DNA of 36,340 nt. It comes from Ilumatobacteraceae bacterium. Lineage in GTDB: Bacteria > Actinomycetota > Acidimicrobiia > Acidimicrobiales > Ilumatobacteraceae. The translations under genes and the position numbers were made by a program. Positions 9,115-18,077 of the stretch are shown here, piece by piece. Location of the stretch: NCBI GenBank assembly GCA_025463425.1, contig JAOBWQ010000269.1, positions 1 to 36,340 of the forward strand. Direction: 5' to 3'. Position 1 is the first letter of the stretch, and each line of letters starts with the position of its first letter. Under the pieces are notes generated by a model. It had not been told where the DNA came from and did not search any database. It saw only the letters and a program-made list of their open reading frames with translations.

Positions 9115-10343
9115 AGAAGGTCCTGGGGGTCGCGCTGGGTGTGCTGACCGCGATCGGCGGCTTCGTCGACATGGGCGACCTCGTCGCCAACGCGGCCACG
9201 GGTGCCCGCTTCGACATGAACCTGGCGTGGGTCGTGATCGTCGGAGTGTTCGGCATCATCGTCTACGCCGAGATGAGCGGCCGCGTCGCTGCACTGTGCG
9301 GCCGACCCGTCTTCGATCTCGTGCGCGAGCGGCTGGGCGCCAGGTTCGGGATGGCGAACATGCTTGCGTCGTTCTTCATCAACTTCCTCACCCTCACCGC
9401 GGAGATCGCCGGCGTCGCGCTGGCGATCTCGCTGGCCTCGAGCGTCAACTACTTCTTCATCATCCCGGTCGTCGCCGTCCTCGTGTGGCTGGTGTGCTGG
9501 CGGATGCCGTTCCAGTTGATGGAGCGGGTGTTCGGGTTGCTCGGCCTGTGCCTGCTCGTCTTCGCCGTTGCCGTTTGGAAGATCGGCCCGGACTGGAACA
9601 CGCTCTTCTCCGCCACCGCCCATCCGCACGTGCCCGGGTCGGAGAACGTCTTCACGTACGCCTACTTCGGCATCGCCCTGTTCGGGGCGGCGATGACACC
9701 GTACGAGGTGTTCTTCTTCTCGAGCGGCGCGGTCGAAGACGGATGGACGAAGAAGGATCTCGGCGAGAACAAGATCAACGTCCTGATCGGCTTCCCGCTC
9801 GGTGCAGCGTTGTCGCTGGCGATCATGGCGTGCGCGCACCTCGTCCTCGCCCCTCGTCACATCATCGTCGAACAGCTCTCTCAGGTCGCGTTGCCCGTGG
9901 CATCCGCGGTCGGGCGGCTCGGTCTGGCGATCGTGCTCATCGGCATCTTCGCAGCCACGTTCGGCGCCGCGTTGGAAACCTCGCTCTCCGCCGGCTACGT
10001 CGTCGCCCAGTACCTCGGCTGGCCGTGGGGCAAGCGCGGCAGTCCGCGCGAAGCGACCCGGTTCCACGTCGTGGTGCTGATGTCGATCGCCGCCGCCGCC
10101 CTGTTCGGGCTCACCGGGGTGGACCCGGTGAAGGTGACCGAGTACTCGATCGTTCTGTCCGCAGCTGCGCTGCCGCTCACCTACTTCCCGATCCTGGTGA
10201 TCGCCAACGATCCGCGTTACATGGGCCCCGACCACACCAACGGCCGGTTCCTCAACGCGATCGCCACCGTCTACCTGGTCATCCTCGTCGTGGTCGCGAT
10301 CGCCACCATCCCGCTGATGATCATCACCAAAGGAGGGTCATGA
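9111..10343 (+). CDS. Nramp-like divalent metal ion transporter family protein
   Basis: About 11 hydrophobic segments; GVLTAIGGFVDMGDLVANAATG at the TM1 position, YAEMSGRVAALCGRPVFDLVRERLG, GIALFGAAMTPYEVFFFSSGAVEDGW at the TM6 position, FGAALETSLSAGY. Confidence 0.8.
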   Translation: MKKVLGVALGVLTAIGGFVDMGDLVANAATGARFDMNLAWVVIVGVFGIIVYAEMSGRVAALCGRPVFDLVRERLGARFGMANMLASFFINFLTLTAEIAGVALAISLASSVNYFFIIPVVAVLVWLVCWRMPFQLMERVFGLLGLCLLVFAVAVWKIGPDWNTLFSATAHPHVPGSENVFTYAYFGIALFGAAMTPYEVFFFSSGAVEDGWTKKDLGENKINVLIGFPLGAALSLAIMACAHLVLAPRHIIVEQLSQVALPVASAVGRLGLAIVLIGIFAATFGAALETSLSAGYVVAQYLGWPWGKRGSPREATRFHVVVLMSIAAAALFGLTGVDPVKVTEYSIVLSAAALPLTYFPILVIANDPRYMGPDHTNGRFLNAIATVYLVILVVVAIATIPLMIITKGGS

Positions 10344-10753
10344 CCGACGGCCGTGTCCTGCACGCCACGCTCGATCTCCTCGACCGGCAGCTCCTCGACC
10401 GCGACGGCGTCCTGTGCGGCAACGTCGACGACCTCGAGATCCAGCGCGACGACACCACGGGTGAGATGTTCGTCACCGCGCTGCTCACCGGTCCTGGCAT
10501 CCTCGCCTACCGCCTCGGTGCACGCCGGCTCGGTCGATGGACCCAGCGGGCCAACCGCCGCCTCCACGACGACGACGCGCCCGGCGCGCTGACCGATCGC
10601 ACCCGCATCCCGATCGAGCTCGCCCAGCAGATCGGACCGAGCATCAGCGTGGCCGTGGGCGCCGACGACCTCGCCAGCCACGACGCCGAGCGATGGGCGC
10701 TCGCCCACATCATCGACCACATCCCCGGGAACGCCAGCCGTGCGCCTCAGTGA
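10340..10753 (+). CDS. PRC-barrel-like hypothetical protein
   Basis: ATG at 10340 overlaps the transporter stop (ATGA), with GGAGG upstream; LHATLDLLDRQLLDRDGVLCGNVDDLEI resembles PRC-barrel beta strands. Confidence 0.65.
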   Translation: MTDGRVLHATLDLLDRQLLDRDGVLCGNVDDLEIQRDDTTGEMFVTALLTGPGILAYRLGARRLGRWTQRANRRLHDDDAPGALTDRTRIPIELAQQIGPSISVAVGADDLASHDAERWALAHIIDHIPGNASRAPQ

Positions 10754-11060
10754 TCTGCTCGACTACTCGGTCCTCGACAGCGACGGCACCGACCTCGGCA
10801 GGGTCAGTGACGTGCGCATCGTGCAAGACGGCCCGATCGTGCGCGGAGTGCAGGCTGCCTTCCGCGTCGACGCGCTGGTCGTCGGACGAGGCGGCCTCGC
10901 CGAACGGCTCGGCTACGTGCGCGCCCGAGTGCAGGGTCCGTGGTTGCTGCGCGTGCTCTTCACGCGCCTCGAACAGAGGGCGCACATCGTCGAGGTCGAC
11001 CGGATCGACCACTGGGACGACGACGAGGCGGTCATCCGTCTGCGCAAGGTTGGTCACTGA
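10740..11060 (+). CDS. PRC-barrel domain protein
   Basis: MRLSDLLDYSVLDSDGTDLGRVSDVRIVQDGP...HIVEVDRIDHWDDDEAVIRL; PRC-barrel pattern; 14-nt overlap with the previous gene. Confidence 0.75.
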   Translation: MRLSDLLDYSVLDSDGTDLGRVSDVRIVQDGPIVRGVQAAFRVDALVVGRGGLAERLGYVRARVQGPWLLRVLFTRLEQRAHIVEVDRIDHWDDDEAVIRLRKVGH

Positions 11061-11156
11061 TCGTCAGCAAATCTCGTTCGAGCTGCGCTGCACCACGCTC
11101 TGCGGTGTGCCCAGTGGCTCAAGAAGACACGGTCACTCCGTGGATAGCTTTTCCGA

Positions 11157-11501
11157 GTGAAGATTTCGGCCGCGCGACGCAGGATGTCCGCGCGACGCAA
11201 CGAGCTGGCGCTGCTCGTCGCGCACCGGACTCCGCGTCGCAAGCCGGGCCGGTTCGCCATTCACATCGTCAACGTGGGTGTCGTCTCCGCCCGGGCCGCT
11301 TCATGGCGCGTCGAAGGACCGTCGTCCAGCCCGACCCGTCTCGACAACCTCGTCCAGGACCTCCCCGGCGAGATCGCACCCGGGGACGACATCACCGTTG
11401 CAACGGTCGAACCCGACGAGGTTCGAGATCCGATGCACGTCGTGTTGCGTTGGGTGCAGCCATCCGGAATGGTCGACGAGTCCAGCCAGATGATCCAGTA
11501 G
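11157..11501 (+). CDS. Hypothetical protein
   Basis: GTG-start ORF of 114 aa filling the intergenic gap, good codon usage; no family recognised. Confidence 0.55.
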   Translation: MKISAARRRMSARRNELALLVAHRTPRRKPGRFAIHIVNVGVVSARAASWRVEGPSSSPTRLDNLVQDLPGEIAPGDDITVATVEPDEVRDPMHVVLRWVQPSGMVDESSQMIQ

Positions 11502-11551
11502 CGGCGCAAGAGCTGCGCGAGCACACGGTCTGGTGGCGGGCGGCTCAGGGT

Positions 11552-11965
11552 ATGACTTCCCGCATGAACGACACCAGCAGTGAACCAGCGAGCATCGAAG
11601 CCTCGACCGTCACCGAGGTCCTCTCCGCATACGCCGAGGGTGGATTCACCGGTGAGTTCTCCGCGGTCGAAGGGGCACAGCTCGAGTGCCATTCGTGCGA
11701 CACCACGGTCGGTGCCGACGAGGTCGTGATGAGCTCGCTGCGCCGGCTCGAGGGCGCGTCCGATCCCGCCGACATGGTCGCGGTTGTCGCGCTGACCTGT
11801 CCGGCATGTGGCGCTCGCGGCGCGACGGTGCTGGCGTTCGGGCCGGCCGCGTCTGCTGAGGACTCCGATGTCCTCGGCGCCCTGCGCGATCACCGCCACG
11901 ACGTGCACGCTCCTGGCAACTCGGCGCCCGGCGAGGTCGCCGGCGACGACACCGCAACCGCCTGA
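11552..11965 (+). CDS. Small zinc-ribbon-like hypothetical protein
   Basis: MTSRMNDTSSEP...; two Cys knuckles CHSC and CPAC; start 11552 or 11564. Confidence 0.65.
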   Translation: MTSRMNDTSSEPASIEASTVTEVLSAYAEGGFTGEFSAVEGAQLECHSCDTTVGADEVVMSSLRRLEGASDPADMVAVVALTCPACGARGATVLAFGPAASAEDSDVLGALRDHRHDVHAPGNSAPGEVAGDDTATA

Positions 11966-12014
11966 GTCGCGCCTCGACATCGGGGACGTTCGCGAGGTGA
12001 GCATTGACGAAGGC

Positions 12015-12767
12015 ATGCGTCGCGGCGTCGCCCGGGTCGGGTGTTCCGGTTGGCACTATCGGGATTGGCGTGGCCTCGTGTACCCAGAGGCGCTGCGACC
12101 TGCCGACTGGTTCGGCTACTACACGCTGCTCTTCGACACGGTCGAGCTGAACAACACCTTCTATCGGCTGCCCACGCCCGAGGCCGCCGACGCCTGGGCA
12201 GAGCAGGCGCCTGCCGGCTTCCTGTACGCGCTGAAGCTCGGCCAGTTCGGATCGCATCGCAAGAAGCTGATCGACGCCCGCACCTGGCTGCCCAACCACC
12301 TCGATCGGGCCCGACGACTCGGACCCACGATGGGCCCGACAGTGGTGCAACTTCCACCCCACTGGAAGCGCAACACCGCACGGCTCGACGAGTTCCTGAC
12401 CGTCGCGCCCAACGATGTGCGGTGGGTGGTCGAGGTACGTGATCCGTCATGGCTCCACGAAGAGACCTACGCCGTCCTCCGCCGTCACGGCGCAGCGCTG
12501 TGCCTCCACGACCTCATCGACGGCCACCCGTTCGAGATGACCACAGGATGGACCTACGTTCGCTTCCACGGCCCCGACGCCGTCCGCAACCCGTACCGCG
12601 GTCGATACGGCGCTGCACTCCTCGAGCCGTGGGCAGAGCGGTTGAACGCGGTCCTCGACGCTGGACACGACGTCTACTGCTACTTCAACAACGACTACGA
12701 CGGCGCCGCGGTCGCCGATGCGCAATGGCTACGACATGCGATCGACCCCAGCTCCCGTTGGGGTTGA
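12015..12767 (+). CDS. DUF72 (YecE-like) family protein
   Basis: VGCSGWHYRDWRGLVYPE, VELNNTFYRLPTPEAADAW, FLYALKLGQFGSHRKKL, VVEVRDPSWL, YVRFHGP, VYCYFNNDYDGAAVADAQWL. GTG at 11997 is an alternative start. Confidence 0.93.
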   Translation: MRRGVARVGCSGWHYRDWRGLVYPEALRPADWFGYYTLLFDTVELNNTFYRLPTPEAADAWAEQAPAGFLYALKLGQFGSHRKKLIDARTWLPNHLDRARRLGPTMGPTVVQLPPHWKRNTARLDEFLTVAPNDVRWVVEVRDPSWLHEETYAVLRRHGAALCLHDLIDGHPFEMTTGWTYVRFHGPDAVRNPYRGRYGAALLEPWAERLNAVLDAGHDVYCYFNNDYDGAAVADAQWLRHAIDPSSRWG

Positions 12768-12782
12768 CCGGCGCCGGCCTCG

Positions 12783-15059
12783 TCAGTCGTTGCGGACCAT
12801 CTCGGGGGCAGTGGTGCGCCGCAGCAGGGGAAGCGTCGAGCCGATGATCGCGAAGGATGCGAGGACCCCGCCGACGACGAGTCCGTAGTAGCCGAGGCTC
12901 GGTGCTTGCAGGGTCTGGCCCAGCTGCGCATGCAGGAAGAGGCCCGCAGTGAGCAACCCAGCGGCGGCGGCCACGATGACGCTGATGACGAGCGGAACGG
13001 CGGCTTCGAGGCTCACCACTCGGCGCAGCATCCCCAGCGGTACACCAGTGAGCCGCAGCAGGCTGAACGGTCGGCGACGCTCCGACAGACCGCCGGCGAT
13101 GCTGACGGACAGGCTGCATCCGGCGATGGGCAGGCTCGTCAGCAGCACCACGTTGGCGAGCTGCTGGTAACGGTCGATCAGCCTCGTGTTGCGAGCTCTG
13201 CCCTCACTGATCGTCTCCGGTGCGAAGCCCACGGACTTCGGGAAGACGCCCTCGAGGGTCGTTCGGGCTCGCTCGATCGCGGACCTGGAGGCGTCCGTGC
13301 TGACGAGCACCGTCTCGATCGGCATCTCGGCGAGCTCGTCTGCTGACACGTCGGCTGCCGGCCAAGTGATCTCGGACATCGGCGTCGACTTGTCGATCAC
13401 TGCGCCCCCGAAGTCCACGACGACTGCAACGACTGCGGCGCCGGCGGTGCAACGACCGAGCGCGGGCACTGCGGCCAGCTCCGCGCACGCGACGTATTCG
13501 GGCGGCCGCCCGGAGGGACCCTTGACGGGGTTGGGATCGGAATGGATGGCGGCCACACCTTGAACGCCGGGGATCGATGTCAGTTCGTTCTGCGCGTCGG
13601 CGGGGATCATCGTCGGCGCATCTTCCCGGTCGAAGTCACGGACGATGGTGCCGCGCGAGATCGCTGTGCTGTCGGCGACGCCCGCGTTGTACGCGACGAT
13701 CGTGGTGATGATGCCGATCGTGCACGTCGCGACGAACACGGCGAGGACCAGCCCGCTGACGGCGCGGAAGGCGGCCTGCGGGTTGTCGCTGAGCCGTCGC
13801 GCGGCGATGAGTCCGGCGGGTCGGCGGGCGCGTCGAGCAGTCATTCGGGAGCCGAGGTAGGTCAGCCACGGTCCGGCGACGACGAGGCCGATCATGACTG
13901 CGAACACGCCGGCCAGGTAGGCGTAGGCCTGGTCGATGGAAGCCCAGCTGCTGCGAATGTCGCTGAACGACGCGAGGTAGGTCAGCCAGGCAATGCCGGC
14001 GAGCATCAAGACCAGCCGGCGCGGTCGGGGCGGGCGGGGCGTGGTGCGACGGCTGACGCCGAGCGGCGAGATGTTCACCCGGCGGAGCGCGATCCGCGCG
14101 GCCACGGCGGCAGCAACGGGCACCCCGACCCCGACGAGCACGATGTTCGCCGGACTGAGCGTGAGGTCACTGGTGAAGAACCGCTCACCGGAGAACGGGA
14201 CTCGCGAGATGAGTGGCCGAGCCACGCCGAAGAGCAGGAAGCCCAGCGCGACGCCGACGATCGTCGCGACGCACGACTCGACGGTGGAGATCGTCGAGAT
14301 CTGTCGCGGCGTCGCTCCGACGAGGCGCATCGCCGCGAAGCGTTGCTCGCGTCGAGCGGCCGACAAGCGGGTCGCGCCGCCGATGAAGATCAGCACCGGG
14401 AAGAGCAACGCCGCGGCCACCACGGACAGGACGAGCGTCATCCCGTCGGAGTCCGTGCCCACCGTCGGCGCACAGCTGCCCGTGCAGGCACTGGGCGACG
14501 TCGTGCTGATCTCGGTGATCTCGTGGGCGAAGGGCTCGTTGCGAAGCGATGCCACATCTCGGCCGATCACGATGACCAGTGAGTCCGGCGCGGGAAGTGC
14601 CTCCGCGCCGATGATGCCGACCTGGACACCGGGATATCGATTCCCCAACTGCGCCGCAGGTGTGTCGCGCAGGAGCTTCGCGAGTTCCGGGGACGCGTAG
14701 AACTGGCCAGGCGCAGGCAGCGATGAAATGCCGGGGGGAACCGGTGTGTCGGGACCGGTTGCGGCGACATCGACCCGAGCGATCTCCTTGCCGGCGAAGG
14801 TGTCGCCCTGCAGTCGCCACCACAACGGATCGGCCGTCGTGCCGGCGGTCGTTCGGCCCGCAGTTCCACTCGTCGCGGCGCCTGGGTAGCCAGTCTCCAG
14901 CCAGGCGTAGCGCTCGTTCTGCGTGCCGAATGCGTTCGTGCTGGCCAGGGTCGACAGCAGCAGGGCCGATCCGATCGCCACCGCGATCGCGATGAGCGCC
15001 AGCCGGGTGATGGCCTCGCGTCCGCCTGCGACCGCCAGCCGGAGTCCGAGTCGCATCAT
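12783..15059 (-). CDS. FtsX-like ABC transporter permease
   Basis: 758 aa, N-terminal MMRLGLRLAVAGGREAITRLALIAIAVAIGSALLL; repeated FtsX-like blocks (RREQRFAAMRLVGATPRQI, ERRRPFSLLRLTGVPLGMLRRVVSLE). Confidence 0.9.
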   Translation of the reverse strand: MMRLGLRLAVAGGREAITRLALIAIAVAIGSALLLSTLASTNAFGTQNERYAWLETGYPGAATSGTAGRTTAGTTADPLWWRLQGDTFAGKEIARVDVAATGPDTPVPPGISSLPAPGQFYASPELAKLLRDTPAAQLGNRYPGVQVGIIGAEALPAPDSLVIVIGRDVASLRNEPFAHEITEISTTSPSACTGSCAPTVGTDSDGMTLVLSVVAAALLFPVLIFIGGATRLSAARREQRFAAMRLVGATPRQISTISTVESCVATIVGVALGFLLFGVARPLISRVPFSGERFFTSDLTLSPANIVLVGVGVPVAAAVAARIALRRVNISPLGVSRRTTPRPPRPRRLVLMLAGIAWLTYLASFSDIRSSWASIDQAYAYLAGVFAVMIGLVVAGPWLTYLGSRMTARRARRPAGLIAARRLSDNPQAAFRAVSGLVLAVFVATCTIGIITTIVAYNAGVADSTAISRGTIVRDFDREDAPTMIPADAQNELTSIPGVQGVAAIHSDPNPVKGPSGRPPEYVACAELAAVPALGRCTAGAAVVAVVVDFGGAVIDKSTPMSEITWPAADVSADELAEMPIETVLVSTDASRSAIERARTTLEGVFPKSVGFAPETISEGRARNTRLIDRYQQLANVVLLTSLPIAGCSLSVSIAGGLSERRRPFSLLRLTGVPLGMLRRVVSLEAAVPLVISVIVAAAAGLLTAGLFLHAQLGQTLQAPSLGYYGLVVGGVLASFAIIGSTLPLLRRTTAPEMVRND

Positions 15060-15766
15060 CGCGGCGACCTGAGCAGCGAGGCGACGGTGCCGTCGCGGAC
15101 GATGATCTCGCGATCTGCGTATGCCGCGATGCGCGGCTCGTGGGTGACCAGGACCACGGTGGCGCCCTGATCCCGAGCAGCGCCGATGAGGAGCTCCATC
15201 ACCTGCTCGCCGGCGAGTGAGTCCAACGAACCCGTCGGCTCATCGGCGAACACGACGTCGGGTTTGGCGACGAGCCCTCTCGCCAACGCGACGCGTTGCG
15301 CCTGCCCTCCCGACAGCTCACCCGAGCGGCGCTTCTCCAACCCGCCGAGGTCGAGCCGGTCGAACCAGCCCCGCGCCTCGTTCAATGCTGCGCCCCGCCC
15401 GGTGCCGTTGAGCAGCAGTGGGAGCGCGACGTTCTCCTCGGCCGTCAGCTCCGGCACGAGCTGGCCGAACTGGAACACGAACCCGAATCGTCGCCGCCGG
15501 AGCGCACTGCGATGGGCTTCGCGCATGGTGTCGAGGCGTGCGCCGTCGAAGTGCACTTCGCCGGAATCGGGCACGAGGATGCCGGCCAGGCAGTGCAGCA
15601 ACGTCGACTTGCCGGACCCGCTCGGCCCCATGATCGCCAGCAGCTCTCCGCGCTCGATCGCCACTGATGCGCCGCGCAGCGCCGGCGTGTCGCCGAACGA
15701 CAGATGCAGGTCGCGCGCCTCGAGCAGCGGAGTCACGGATGGATTCACAGACACGACGGCGCTCAT
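15056..15766 (-). CDS. ABC transporter ATP-binding protein (MacB/LolD type)
   Basis: MGPSGSGKSTLLHCLAG, ELSGGQAQRVALARGLVAKPDVVFADEPTGSLD, VVLVTHEP; ATG at 15766 overlaps the PadR stop. Confidence 0.95.
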   Translation of the reverse strand: MSAVVSVNPSVTPLLEARDLHLSFGDTPALRGASVAIERGELLAIMGPSGSGKSTLLHCLAGILVPDSGEVHFDGARLDTMREAHRSALRRRRFGFVFQFGQLVPELTAEENVALPLLLNGTGRGAALNEARGWFDRLDLGGLEKRRSGELSGGQAQRVALARGLVAKPDVVFADEPTGSLDSLAGEQVMELLIGAARDQGATVVLVTHEPRIAAYADREIIVRDGTVASLLRSPR

Positions 15767-16287
15767 GCGCCGATCTCCGTCGCCAGTGCCGCAAGCCGGG
15801 ACGACGTCAGATCGATCCAGCGGAGGTCGGCCTCGAGGTGGAACAGGCCGTGGTCGGCGAGCAGCGCGTCGACCAGGCTCGAGCTCCGTCGCAGCTCGGT
15901 GAGCTCGCGCATGCGGCCGAGGTGGGCTGCCCGCTGAGTGTCGAGATACTGCTCGGCCGACCGGCCCGACATCAGCGCCAGCACGACCTTCACGAACAGC
16001 AGGGTCTGGAGGTGTGGCTCCGGGGCAACGGGTTCGGCGAGCCATGCCTCCAACTCGCTGACGCCCTCGTCGGTGATGATGTACCGCTTGCGATCGGGCC
16101 CGGCGCCTGGCTCTGCATCGGATGCGACGACCTTGCCGTCACGAGCCAGCCGTCCGAGCGTCGAGTACACCTGGCCGAACGGGAGTGGCTTGCCGCGACC
16201 GAACAGGGTGTCGTAGTCACGCTTGAGGTCGTACCCATGACTGGGTTCTCGTTCGAGCAATCCGAGCAATGCAAGCGGAACGTTCAT
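15763..16287 (-). CDS. PadR-family transcriptional regulator
   Basis: MNVPLALLGLLEREPSHGYDLKRDYDTLFGRGKPLPFGQVYSTLGRLARDGKV. Confidence 0.93.
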   Translation of the reverse strand: MNVPLALLGLLEREPSHGYDLKRDYDTLFGRGKPLPFGQVYSTLGRLARDGKVVASDAEPGAGPDRKRYIITDEGVSELEAWLAEPVAPEPHLQTLLFVKVVLALMSGRSAEQYLDTQRAAHLGRMRELTELRRSSSLVDALLADHGLFHLEADLRWIDLTSSRLAALATEIGA

Positions 16288-16302
16288 ACCTCGGAGTATA
16301 CA
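16285..16302. promoter_or_regulatory. Candidate symmetric -10 / PadR operator, possibly leaderless padR promoter
   Basis: ATACCTCGGAGTAT (16286-16299, ATACnnCGnnGTAT). On the - strand TATACT lies 7 nt before the PadR ATG; on the + strand TATACA overlaps it (GTATAC palindrome). Confidence 0.5.
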
Positions 16303-16306
16303 TCGA

Positions 16307-17080
16307 GTGAATAGTCGCGTGACAACTCGTGAGGCATGGCAACCTTTCGGCTTGGTCGGAGCGTGGAAGAGGTCAGTGGACGTGAACCCGACTCAGATCC
16401 CCGTCCTGCCCGACGAGCCGGTGCCGCTTGAAGAACCCGAGATGGCCGATGCCGAGCGCCGGGATTCACGAAGCCGATCGGTCGTGCGGGACGGTTATGG
16501 CGTTCCCTCGGGTTCCGAGATCACCATCGAGCTGCAGTCCTTCGAGGCCTTCGTCGTCGCCAACAGCAAGACCCTCGTGCGTTGCGCCTACCTCATCGTC
16601 GGTGACGCGGGAGCAGCGCAGGACGTCACCCAGATCGCCCTCGCCAAAGTGGCACGACGATGGACGAACGTGACCGCCAATGGCCCCGCACTGCCCTATG
16701 TTCGTGCGGCTGTCGTCCGCACTGCGATCAGCTGGCGCCGGCGCAAGTGGCACGGCGAGACCCCACACGACATCCTCCCGAACGGTCCCGGCATCGATGC
16801 GACGAGCACCGTGGACAACCGTGACCGTCTGCGCCGCGCCCTCGCCGCTCTTCCGCGCCGGCAACGGGCCGCGGTCGTGCTCCGCCACTACCTCGACCTC
16901 GACGAGGCCGCCACCGCCGCGGCGCTCGGATGCTCCGTCGGGACCGTGAAGAGCCAGACGGCCAAGGGCCTCGCGCGACTTCGCGCCACCATCGACAACG
17001 GGGCGACTTCCCGATCGACGTACAACCTTCAACAGGCTCAGCCGAACACCCATCCCGAAACCGGAGACAACGATGATTGA
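16307..17080 (+). CDS. SigE-family/ECF-like RNA polymerase sigma factor
   Basis: FEAFVVANSKTLVRCAYLIVGDAGAAQDVTQIALAKVARRW, ALAALPRRQRAAVVLRHYLDLDEAATAAALGCSVGTVKSQTAKGLARLR. The true start may be 16382 (GTG) or 16442 (ATG). Confidence 0.88.
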   Translation: MNSRVTTREAWQPFGLVGAWKRSVDVNPTQIPVLPDEPVPLEEPEMADAERRDSRSRSVVRDGYGVPSGSEITIELQSFEAFVVANSKTLVRCAYLIVGDAGAAQDVTQIALAKVARRWTNVTANGPALPYVRAAVVRTAISWRRRKWHGETPHDILPNGPGIDATSTVDNRDRLRRALAALPRRQRAAVVLRHYLDLDEAATAAALGCSVGTVKSQTAKGLARLRATIDNGATSRSTYNLQQAQPNTHPETGDNDD

Positions 17081-18077
17081 CAACGACATCAGCCACGAAC
17101 TGCACAGCCTCGCCGCGGTCGTCCAGGAACCTTTCGACATGGCAGCGCTGCGCCGCCGGATCACGTCGCAGAACCGCCGGCACGCGGTCGCCAAGGTCGG
17201 CCTCGCCGGCTTCGGCCTCACCGCGATCGTCGGCAGCCTGTCGGTGGTCCGTGATGACCGCAACCGGCAAGCGACGAGCAGCCTGGCAACAGCAAGCACG
17301 CCGGCACCGAGAACGCCCGCGCCGAGCCCGGCCGCCCCTCAGGTGTCAGCACTTCCCGACTGCACGACGGCCCTCGACCAGTTCAGCACAGCGCAGACGA
17401 CCGTCGACAGGTCCACACTGAGCGACCTCCAGGCTGCCAAACAGGCCGCTGCCAACGTCCCTTCCGAGTTCGACTTCGACTTCAAGGGCCTCGTCTCGAT
17501 CCTCACGGTCGACGGGCCGCAGATCACCTTCCACGTCGATGCTCCGGAGGGAATCACCGACGGCGCCGCAACGATCGACGCCGAGACCCGCTGGGCCGAC
17601 GGTGCGGGGCCGCTCGACGCGACACCCGAGTTGATCGTCGGACAGCAGATCGGGATCGCCACCCAAGTCGGGCCCGACGGAGCGGAACACGTCGCAGCGA
17701 TCGACCTCTCGGCGTCGGCCACGATCGATTCGGCGCCCACATCAGGCTCGGAGCCGGGCAAGCCGAACGAGGCCGAACCCTCTGCACTCGACGGCACGAA
17801 GATCGACGTTCCTGGCGACACGCTCGCACCCGGCCCGACAGGCAAAGGACCGGGGAAGGTCACCGCAATCGACGGCACCTCGATCACCTTGTCGGTCGAC
17901 CACGTTCCCGGCGAGTCGGGCCCGATCGACGTCGTCGTCGACTCCACGGTCACGAGCTTCTACGCGGGCGATGTGCGCTGCAGTCCCGACTCCCTGGCCG
18001 TCGGCGCTCAAGCCGGGGTCGCCTACCACCTCGAAGGCGGCATCGTCATCGCCGACGATGTCGTCCTCGTGCCCTGA
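17073..18077 (+). CDS. Membrane-anchored partner protein of the sigma factor with DUF5666-like C-terminus
   Basis: Overlaps the sigma gene end; short N-terminal region, one TM-like segment (VGLAGFGLTAIVGSLSVV), long low-complexity/extracellular region, C-terminal KVTAIDGTSITLSVDH... Confidence 0.65.
   Translation: MIDNDISHELHSLAAVVQEPFDMAALRRRITSQNRRHAVAKVGLAGFGLTAIVGSLSVVRDDRNRQATSSLATASTPAPRTPAPSPAAPQVSALPDCTTALDQFSTAQTTVDRSTLSDLQAAKQAAANVPSEFDFDFKGLVSILTVDGPQITFHVDAPEGITDGAATIDAETRWADGAGPLDATPELIVGQQIGIATQVGPDGAEHVAAIDLSASATIDSAPTSGSEPGKPNEAEPSALDGTKIDVPGDTLAPGPTGKGPGKVTAIDGTSITLSVDHVPGESGPIDVVVDSTVTSFYAGDVRCSPDSLAVGAQAGVAYHLEGGIVIADDVVLVP

Noticed and set aside
9048-10235. 395-aa ORF on the - strand
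   Set aside because: Antisense to the Nramp-like transporter; charge-rich shadow composition.
12768-12777. Perfect palindrome CCGGCGCCGG near the convergent DUF72/FtsX gene ends
   Set aside because: Short all-GC palindromes are expected in this composition; no T-tract.
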